Made by a program: the position numbers and the translations under genes
DNA from: Syntrophaceae bacterium
GTDB taxonomy: Bacteria; Desulfobacterota; Syntrophia; Syntrophales; UBA5619
NCBI GenBank assembly: GCA_023249795.1
Contig: JAHFBU010000095.1
Location: 1 to 6,677 of the forward strand
Length of the DNA stretch: 6,677 nt
Reading direction: 5' to 3'
The notes under the pieces: generated by a model
What the model was told of the DNA's origin: nothing
What the model saw: only the letters and a program-made list of their open reading frames with translations
Database searches by the model: none
In this document: positions 1 to 4,255 of the stretch, one piece after another
How the letters are laid out: each line of letters starts with the position of its first letter
Numbering within the stretch: the first letter of the stretch is position 1

Positions 1-131
1 GACAATTCCTCAACAACATGAAGGATAATGACGCGGGCGTCAAACTTCTCGGCAATCTCCATCGCGCTGTGGAATGACGACGAAGAACTCGCCGACAGGT
101 CCGTTGCATAAAGAATTCTCTTGATTTCCAT
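1..131 (-). CDS. Universal stress protein (UspA family), N-terminal fragment
   Basis: The first 43 codons of a small nucleotide-binding-fold stress protein; the rest lies beyond the left edge. The visible protein starts MEIKRILYATDLSASS and continues with a helix (AMEIAEKFDA) and a second strand (RVIILHVVEEL). This strand-loop-helix-strand order, with the conserved Asp after the first strand (ATDLS), is the start of the Usp fold. Usp proteins are cytoplasmic dimers, some ATP-binding, induced by starvation and stress; the ATP-binding G-2X-G-9X-G motif would lie outside the window. I chose the ATG at 131 because AAGGAGG (147-141) is 9 nt upstream. An in-frame ATG at 137 (adding Met-Thr) would be only 3 nt from that site. 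It is 113 bp downstream of the radical SAM gene on the same strand and may share its transcript. Confidence 0.85.
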   Translation of the reverse strand, partial: MEIKRILYATDLSASSSSSFHSAMEIAEKFDARVIILHVVEEL

Positions 132-140
132 TGTCATCTT

Positions 141-147
141 CCTCCTT
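141..147 (-). promoter_or_regulatory. Ribosome binding site of the Usp gene
   Basis: A strong AAGGAGG on the minus strand. It selects between two in-frame ATG codons: 9 nt of spacing to the one at 131 against 3 nt to the one at 137. Confidence 0.75.
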
Positions 148-244
148 GATTCTCATAGATTCACTGCACTGCTTTACCTCGCGTTCACTCCCTCCGAAAC
201 AGATACCACAGTTGGCGTTATTCTGCCTTCATGCGGCGCAGATG

Positions 245-1354
245 TCAACGCGAAAGTGAACAGGGGGCGATCTGTCCAGACCAATCCGTCTTCAGGCGTC
301 TTTTCCCGGCCGTGAGGACGAGGGTATGACGGGGGAGGGAGGGATCGGAGGTGATATGAATTTGCTCGAGATGAAATCGCCTCTTCAGCGCAAGGATGTT
401 TTCCCTTCGGCAGCCGCAGAAATTCGAGAGATCGGCGGGAGAAAGAGCGAAGTGGATGCCCATCCTGCCGGTGCAGCTCTCAGCGGAGTGAACCACAGTG
501 AAATCGTTTCCCAGCCGGGCGGCCTCAATCAGCGCGGCTCCCATCTCCAGAAAGAGAGCTGTTTCCACGAGCGTCCGAAAAGCCGGGTGAAAGGGTCCTG
601 CGACGACCGCCCCCGGCTCTTCCAGTTCCCTGGTGGTCTGGAGGCCGAGACGGATGACGGGGATCCCCGCTACGGTCAGCGCCCTGAGGGCGTTCTTACA
701 GAGATCGATTGCCTGGACGAGGCCAAGCGGAAGGTAATCTCCTTCGCGAAAAGCGTCAGCGAGGGGGGTATCCCGAAGGACCAGCGTCGGGTGGATCCGG
801 ACCATGTCGGGGCGAAGGGCGATTGTCCGGACGATCGTCTCGGAGAACCGGTCGGGACAGTCTCCGGGCAGGCCGGCCATCAGGTGAAGTCCCGTTTTGA
901 AGCCCCGTTCCTTCAGCAGCAGCAGAGCCCGAACTGTGTCGGTTGCCGTGTGCCCCCGCCGAGAAAGGAGAAGAACATCATCGTCCAGGGATTGCGCCCC
1001 CACTTCCACCGTTGTGACGCCAGAGCACCGGAGAAAATCGAGACACTCCGCATCGATCCCGTCCGGGCGTGTCGATATCCTGATGCCGTTGACCGTTCCC
1101 TCCCGAAGGAAGGGGAGCGCCATTTCGAGCAAGCGCCGCTGTTCCTCCCGTTCCATTCCGGTGAAGGTTCCGCCATAGAAGGCGATCTCCGCCGGGCCGC
1201 TCCTGCCTCCTGTGCCGGAGAGGTGAGCGCGGACGGTTTCGATGAATGCCGCGTCAGTGATCCTTTCCGGACGGTTCCCCGCAGTCAGCCGTTCGTTACA
1301 GAAGAGACAGCGGTGCGGACAGCCCCGGTTCATGAGAAATAGTGGGATGATCAA
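245..1354 (-). CDS. Elp3-like radical SAM protein (no acetyltransferase domain)
   Basis: A 369-residue radical SAM enzyme. The N-terminus NRGCPHRCLFCN has the CX3CX2C cluster motif (C12, C16, C19) that binds the [4Fe-4S] cluster used to cleave S-adenosylmethionine. Further core motifs are FYGGTFTG (about 59-66), ISTRPDGID (93-101), VEVGAQSLDDDVL (about 117-129) and GLHLMAGLPG (155-164). The last third, including VAGPFHPAFRTLVE (251-264), matches the C-terminal extension typical of Elp3-like radical SAM proteins. True Elp3 is about 550 residues with a C-terminal GNAT domain; that domain is absent, so tRNA wobble-uridine modification cannot be assumed and the substrate is unknown. The start is TTG at 1354, preceded by GGAAGAGG about 7 nt upstream; the only in-frame upstream boundary is the rnc stop, and no ATG or GTG lies between. 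It follows rnc by 27 nt, so it is very probably co-transcribed with it. Confidence 0.88.
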   Translation of the reverse strand: MIIPLFLMNRGCPHRCLFCNERLTAGNRPERITDAAFIETVRAHLSGTGGRSGPAEIAFYGGTFTGMEREEQRRLLEMALPFLREGTVNGIRISTRPDGIDAECLDFLRCSGVTTVEVGAQSLDDDVLLLSRRGHTATDTVRALLLLKERGFKTGLHLMAGLPGDCPDRFSETIVRTIALRPDMVRIHPTLVLRDTPLADAFREGDYLPLGLVQAIDLCKNALRALTVAGIPVIRLGLQTTRELEEPGAVVAGPFHPAFRTLVETALFLEMGAALIEAARLGNDFTVVHSAESCTGRMGIHFALSPADLSNFCGCRRENILALKRRFHLEQIHITSDPSLPRHTLVLTAGKRRLKTDWSGQIAPCSLSR

Positions 1355-1381
1355 TGGCTCGCCTCTTCCCGCGAAATGGAT

Positions 1382-2134
1382 TCATGCCTCTTGCCCGCCA
1401 TTTTCCGCCCCGCCCGCCTTGACCGGAACGATCTTCTGGAGTGCTTCCAAGGCCATTTTGGCTGCCTGCTGTTCCGCTTCTTTTTTGCTCCTTCCGCTCC
1501 CAGTTGCAATCACTTGCTCGCCGACCGTGAGGCTTATCTCAAAGCGTTTGTCGTGATGCGGTCCGGTTTCGGAGATCACCAGATAGCGCGGCATCTCCCG
1601 GAAGAGAATCTGAGTGGTCTCCTGGGCAGTGGTCTTGTAATCCTTGTAAACGGCGGAGGGATCCCCCTCCTCGATCAGCGGTTCGAAGAGGCGGCCCACG
1701 TAGGCGGCGGTTCGGTCGAAGCCCCCGTCGAGAAACATCGCGGCGATGATGGATTCGAAGGCGTTTGCCAGGAGGGAGGATTTCATCCGGCCGCCCGAAC
1801 CCTCTTCCCCTTTGCCGAGCAGCAGGCAATCGCCGAGTCCAAACTTACGGGCCAGTCCAGCGAGCGGCTGTTCGTTGACGACGGAGGACCGGAGTTTGGA
1901 GAGTTGTCCTTAGGCATGGTCGGGGAATTTTTGCATCAGCATATCGCTGACGGTCAGTTCCAGGACGGCGTCGCCCAGAAACTCCAGCCGTTCGTTGTCC
2001 CGGCGGGCGGAAGCGATATTCTCGTTGACGAACGACCGGTGAGTCAGGGCGTTGTCCAAAAGGGCGATATCCGTAAAATGCCAGCCGAGCCGTTCCTCCA
2101 GACTCATCAGTGTCCGAACCCGTTCTTCATTCAT
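1382..2134 (-). pseudogene. rnc: Ribonuclease III, interrupted by an in-frame TAA
   Basis: RNase III cleaves double-stranded RNA in rRNA precursors and mRNAs. Reading straight through gives 250 codons before the final TGA, the normal family length. Residues 1-74 hold the start of the nuclease domain, with signature NERLEFLGDAVL and catalytic E48, E51 and D55. Codon 75 is TAA (1912-1910). The same frame then continues with GQLSKLRSSVVNE, LLLGKGEEGSGGR and LLANAFESIIAAMFLDGG, and ends in a complete dsRNA-binding domain (KDYKTTAQE to AEQQAAKMALEAL). No frameshift is needed. By alignment the stop replaces the glutamate of the FPxxxEG motif (E. coli E65), one base change from GAA. The upstream product would be a 74-residue stub. 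A restart at ATG 1786 (residue 117) would lack most catalytic residues. Residue 124 is Asn where E. coli has metal-binding D114. The ATG at 2134 has only a weak ribosome site (GAGAAA). Genuine nonsense mutation, readthrough and sequencing error cannot be told apart here. Confidence 0.85.
1910..1912 (-). other. rnc: Premature in-frame stop codon (TAA) in rnc
   Basis: The context on the minus strand is GAC CAT GCC TAA GGA CAA CTC. The preceding residues KFPDHA and the following GQLSKLR are both normal RNase III sequence. Ordinary TAA stops end rfbD, the carboxyltransferase and the ATP-grasp gene in this window, so the codon is not reassigned genome-wide. Confidence 0.9.
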
Positions 2135-2233
2135 GATCTTTTCTCATAATCAAAAGGGTCTTCTCCCAGTCGAGTGGGTAAAATAAATGTTATTAAAGCT
2201 GCGAGTGCTTGTCCTGATGGGCCAATCAAATTA

Positions 2234-2268
2234 GCCGTTGCGTCGTTCCTGGAGGGCAACACCTCGGC
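2234..2268 (-). repeat. Inverted repeat in the putative rnc leader
   Basis: GTTGC (2237-2241) pairs with GCAAC (2256-2260), extended by GCC (2234-2236) with GGC (2266-2268) across a 5-nt bulge. The loop is 14 nt. In a minus-strand transcript this would form a hairpin about 100 nt upstream of the rnc start. I see no match to a riboswitch class I know. Confidence 0.4.
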
Positions 2269-2273
2269 TGAGT

Positions 2274-2297
2274 ACCGCGCGGTCTCCCCGAACGGGG
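2274..2297. repeat. Two adjacent palindromes next to the putative rnc promoter
   Basis: ACCGCGCGGT (2274-2283) is a perfect 10-bp palindrome, flanked by GAG and CTC that extend the symmetry with one unpaired T. CCCCGAACGGGG (2286-2297) is a perfect inverted repeat. If the -10 box at 2299-2304 is used, transcription would start within this second repeat, so it may be an operator rather than an RNA hairpin. Confidence 0.4.
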
Positions 2298-2298
2298 A

Positions 2299-2325
2299 TC
2301 TATAGCCAGGCGCCCTGTTTGTCAA
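2299..2325 (-). promoter_or_regulatory. Possible sigma-70-type promoter for rnc
   Basis: On the minus strand there is a perfect TTGACA (2325-2320), a 15-nt spacer, and TATAGA (2304-2299). The -35 box is consensus, but the spacer is 2 nt short of optimum and the -10 matches 4 of 6, so activity is uncertain. It would give rnc and the radical SAM gene a promoter separate from truA-rfbD. Confidence 0.4.
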
Positions 2326-2359
2326 GGTTCCGTTTGACACCGAAATTGCCTCACATTAA

Positions 2360-2382
2360 ATGTTACCGAAGGGGAGGGGATA
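2360..2382 (+). repeat. Partial direct copy of the 2409-2443 element
   Basis: ATGTTACCGAA (2360-2370) recurs exactly at 2409-2419. Each copy is followed by a GGAGGG-type purine run and ATA (GGAGGGGATA here, GGAGGGATAA there). The copy at 2409 carries about 14 extra nucleotides that form the hairpin arms. The short copy also overlaps a palindrome, ACATTAAATGT (2353-2363). Confidence 0.5.
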
Positions 2383-2399
2383 CAAAGGGATCGTTGACT

Positions 2400-2448
2400 C
2401 ATAATTCGATGTTACCGAACATCGGCTCCAAAAGGAGGGATAATTATG
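2400..2448. repeat. Three-way-junction fold just downstream of rfbD
   Basis: The outer stem CATAATT (2400-2406) pairs with AATTATG (2442-2448), 7 bp. Inside, hairpin A is CGATGTT (2407-2413) with AACATCG (2418-2424), a perfect 7-bp stem with loop ACCG. Hairpin B is CTCC (2426-2429) with GGAG (2434-2437), loop AAAA. Only 1 nt separates A from B, and 4 nt separate B from the closing stem. On the minus strand it lies 7 nt after the rfbD stop and could protect the mRNA 3' end; no T-run follows, so it is not a classic terminator. On the plus strand the fold pairs a Shine-Dalgarno (GGAGG) and an ATG (2446). Confidence 0.55.
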
Positions 2449-2568
2449 ATGGGAGTTATTCCACAACCTGCTGTTCGCGTAAGCCCCGCCTCTCCAAATA
2501 ATCCTGGAGGGCAATCTGCCAGAATCTCATGGTCTTGCCGGTTGCCGTCGAGAACTTCCGGGAACTGA
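2446..2568 (+). CDS. Possible 40-residue small ORF antisense to the rfbD end
   Basis: ATG ATG preceded by AAAAGGAGGG with about 6 nt of spacing, the best-looking ribosome site in the window after that of the Usp gene. The predicted peptide begins MMGVIPQPAVRVSPASPNN, is rich in Pro and Ser, and resembles nothing I know. Most of it is antisense to the rfbD C-terminus, so its composition may be only a shadow of that gene. Both the ribosome site and the start codon lie in paired arms of the 2400-2448 fold. I see no clear plus-strand promoter. A chance ORF is the more likely explanation. Confidence 0.15.
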   Translation: MMGVIPQPAVRVSPASPNNPGGQSARISWSCRLPSRTSGN

Positions 2569-3322
2569 GCACGCTCCATGCGGGTCTGACCGCAGGCCGT
2601 GTCAAACCCACCGTCAGGATCGGCCGGACGGCTACATCATTTATCCCGGCATACTGCAATATTTTGCACGCAAATTCATACCAGCTGCACGAACCGCGGT
2701 TGGTCAGATGAAAAAGACCTTCATGGCCCCCTTCAACGAGCAACTTAACGGCAGCGGCAAGATCCCGGGTGTAGGTGGGACAACCGATCTGGTCATTCAC
2801 GACATCCAAATTCTTGACCGTAGCGGCTTTGTCCAGAATGGTCTTCACAAAATTATTGCCATGCTCGCCATAAAGCCAAGCCGTTCGAAGCAGCAACCAG
2901 CGGTCGGACAAGGTCTGCAGAAAACTTTCCCCTTCCAGCTTGGAAGCCCCATAAGCATTCAGCGGAGCAGGTTCGTCCTCCTCAACGTACGGGGTTTCCT
3001 TCCGTCCGTCGAAGATATAATCAGTGCTGAAATGAACGATCCGAATGCCCTTCCCCCGACAGGCCAGAGCGACGTTCTTAACGCCGGCGGCATTGACGGT
3101 AAAACAACGGCCGCGATCAGTTTCGCAACCGTCCACATTCGTGTAGGCCGCCGCGTTGATAACGACATCCGGCGAACATTCCGCGATCACACGCCCGCAG
3201 TCCTCTTCAACACCGATGTCGATGTCGCCCACATCTTTGCCCGTCACGTCGTGAGCGGACGAGAGGCGAAGCATTAGATCACTTCCCAGCATTCCTTTGT
3301 GTCCCAGAATAAGTATCTTCAT
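2456..3322 (-). CDS. rfbD: dTDP-4-dehydrorhamnose reductase
   Basis: A 288-residue short-chain dehydrogenase of the RmlD type. It catalyses the last step of dTDP-L-rhamnose synthesis, reducing dTDP-4-dehydro-L-rhamnose with NAD(P)H in the cytoplasm to supply rhamnose for O-antigen or other surface glycans. Visible are the dinucleotide-binding motif GHKGMLG (7-13), VVINAAAYTNVDGCE (about 53-67), FSTDYIFDG (98-106) with the catalytic Thr/Asp pair, the YGASK catalytic Tyr124/Lys128, and DQIGCPTYTRDLA (177-189). The C-terminal RPAWSVLSSRKF is typical of RmlD, whose length is about 290. The ATG at 3322 overlaps the truA stop as ATGA, with AAGGAAG upstream inside truA, so the two genes are translationally coupled. 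The other three dTDP-rhamnose genes (rfbA, rfbB, rfbC) are not in the window. The alternative symbol is rmlD. Confidence 0.93.
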   Translation of the reverse strand: MKILILGHKGMLGSDLMLRLSSAHDVTGKDVGDIDIGVEEDCGRVIAECSPDVVINAAAYTNVDGCETDRGRCFTVNAAGVKNVALACRGKGIRIVHFSTDYIFDGRKETPYVEEDEPAPLNAYGASKLEGESFLQTLSDRWLLLRTAWLYGEHGNNFVKTILDKAATVKNLDVVNDQIGCPTYTRDLAAAVKLLVEGGHEGLFHLTNRGSCSWYEFACKILQYAGINDVAVRPILTVGLTRPAVRPAWSVLSSRKFSTATGKTMRFWQIALQDYLERRGLREQQVVE

Positions 3323-4059
3323 CCGTATCTCACTTCCTTGAGAAACAGCCCCTGAGACGGCGCCGTAAGGCCAGCCTTGCTACGATCCTTTGCCGCCATG
3401 ATTCCGGCCAGATCCTCCCGCGAATATTTGCCCCGGCCGATATCGACCAAGGCGCCGACGATGTTTCTGACCATATACCTCAGGAAGCCGTCGGCTTCCA
3501 CGGAAATGTTAATCATGCCGTCAGCATCCCGCGTTACGCCGATATCGAGAATGGTCCGGATGTGATCGAGGCTGTCCGTATGTGTGGAACAGAATGAGGA
3601 GAAGTCATGCCTACCGCGGAAAAGATCCAGACCCCCCTCGATCATCGCCAAGTCAAGCGGCGCCCAGATGAACCAGGCGCGATACCGGTCCAGGGCCGGT
3701 CGGACCGGACGGTTACAGATCCGGTAGAGGTAAATCTTACTTCTCACATCGAAACGGGCATGAAAGGATGGATCCACCTCCTGGGCTTCCCGGACAGCAA
3801 TATCCAACGGCAGGAGGCTGTTGATTCCCATCAGTAAATTTCTCTCTCCCAGCAGGGAAGAGGTGTGAAAATGGGCGACCTGGCCTATGGCATGGACGCC
3901 CGCATCCGTCCGGCCCGAACCGATGACACAGCTTTCCTCGCCGGTCATCCGACAGATGGACTCCTCGATGAGTTGCTGAATGGAGAGCCCGTTCTTCTGG
4001 CGCTGCCAGCCGCAGTAGGCCGTGCCGTCATATTCGACGATCAGTTTAATATTTCTCAT
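3319..4059 (-). CDS. truA: tRNA pseudouridine(38-40) synthase
   Basis: A 246-residue TruA. It converts uridines 38, 39 and 40 of the tRNA anticodon stem-loop to pseudouridine. The N-terminus KLIVEYDGTAYCGWQRQ is the classic TruA opening. SGRTDAGVHAIGQVAHF carries the catalytic aspartate (D52), and the active-site tyrosine lies in KIYLYRI (Y110). RHDFSSFC (about 149-156) and ADGFLRYMVRNIVGALVDIG (about 189-208) are further conserved blocks. The length is normal for the family and nothing is missing. The start at 4059 has only a close purine run, GGAGAG, directly before the ATG, which is a poor spacing. It is the first gene of a minus-strand unit with rfbD, with a good promoter candidate about 60 bp upstream. 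Confidence 0.95.
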   Translation of the reverse strand: MRNIKLIVEYDGTAYCGWQRQKNGLSIQQLIEESICRMTGEESCVIGSGRTDAGVHAIGQVAHFHTSSLLGERNLLMGINSLLPLDIAVREAQEVDPSFHARFDVRSKIYLYRICNRPVRPALDRYRAWFIWAPLDLAMIEGGLDLFRGRHDFSSFCSTHTDSLDHIRTILDIGVTRDADGMINISVEADGFLRYMVRNIVGALVDIGRGKYSREDLAGIMAAKDRSKAGLTAPSQGLFLKEVRYG

Positions 4060-4089
4060 CTCTCCGCTTCACGATCCTGATGAATTCTG

Positions 4090-4119
4090 TTGAAAATAAC
4101 CGGACAGGACTGATATAGA
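4090..4119 (+). promoter_or_regulatory. Candidate promoter for the carboxyltransferase gene
   Basis: TTGAAA (4090-4095), an 18-nt spacer, and TATAGA (4114-4119) on the plus strand. This would give a leader of about 130 nt containing the inverted repeats at 4142-4164. It interlocks with the divergent truA promoter, so the two could interfere or share a regulator. Confidence 0.45.
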
Positions 4120-4120
4120 T

Positions 4121-4149
4121 TGCATATCCCAGCAGGATGTCTCCGTCAA
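4121..4149 (-). promoter_or_regulatory. Candidate promoter for truA-rfbD
   Basis: On the minus strand, TTGACG (4149-4144), an optimal 17-nt spacer, then TATGCA (4126-4121). The -35 matches 5 of 6 and the -10 is weak. It would give a leader of about 55 nt before the truA start. Confidence 0.45.
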
Positions 4150-4164
4150 GACGGAAAGTTTCCG
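4142..4164. repeat. Two overlapping inverted repeats between divergent genes
   Basis: TCCGTCAAGACGGA (4142-4155) is a perfect inverted repeat with a 2-nt centre, and CGGAAAGTTTCCG (4152-4164) is another with a 1-nt centre. They share CGGA, so the middle arm can pair either way. The block covers the -35 box of the proposed truA promoter and lies in the leader of the carboxyltransferase gene. It could be a repressor operator or a pair of alternative RNA hairpins. Confidence 0.45.
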
Positions 4165-4218
4165 GGGGAATTCTAACCACCTTCCGTCCCGCTGCACTGA
4201 AACCTGAAAATAGATGCG

Positions 4219-4253
4219 GAGGGATGGAAATAATCAATAGCGAGAGGGATGGA
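4219..4253 (+). repeat. Duplicated ribosome-site region before the carboxyltransferase
   Basis: GAGGGATGGA occurs at 4219-4228 and again at 4244-4253, 25 nt apart, each followed by an A/T-rich TAAT-type tail. Only the second copy is correctly placed (GAGGG about 7 nt before the ATG at 4256) and serves as the ribosome site. The first copy has no start codon at a suitable distance. Confidence 0.5.
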
Positions 4254-4255
4254 TA

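Larger units (their letters stand above)
2135..2455. other. Gene-poor gap between rfbD and rnc, rich in inverted and direct repeats
   Basis: These 321 bp hold no convincing protein gene. Near rfbD is a three-way-junction sequence (2400-2448) and a partial second copy of it (2360-2382). Closer to rnc is a possible minus-strand promoter (2299-2325), followed by several inverted repeats (2286-2297, 2274-2283, 2234-2268, 2215-2228) that could structure the rnc leader or act as operator DNA. A minus-strand 69-codon frame (GTG at 2340, stop at 2131) spans the rest and overlaps the rnc ATG as ATGA. I do not recognise its product, and it has no clear ribosome site. Confidence 0.7.

Noticed and set aside
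132..244. Terminator or promoter between the radical SAM and Usp genes
   Set aside because: I see no stable GC stem with a T-run and no paired -35/-10 boxes; only the Usp ribosome site is convincing.
326..1342. Plus-strand open frame of 338 codons
   Set aside because: It is exactly antisense to the radical SAM gene, which has clear catalytic motifs; the plus-strand product is Arg/Pro/Gly-rich with no domain.
1382..1786. A separate 134-residue gene starting at ATG 1786
   Set aside because: It is the C-terminal part of RNase III in the same frame as the upstream part; the only break is the TAA at 1910-1912, so it is annotated as one interrupted gene.
1786..1912. Frameshift as the cause of the rnc split
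   Set aside because: Translating straight through the TAA in the same frame restores the conserved RNase III sequence on both sides, so no indel is needed.
1376..2149. Plus-strand open frame of 257 codons
   Set aside because: It is antisense to rnc. It stays open across the rnc TAA, but its product has no recognisable family, so it is taken as a shadow of GC-rich codon use.
2135..2455. A tRNA, SRP RNA, 6S RNA or known riboswitch in the rfbD-rnc gap
   Set aside because: I compared from memory with the conserved cores of these RNAs and found no match; only local stems are supported.
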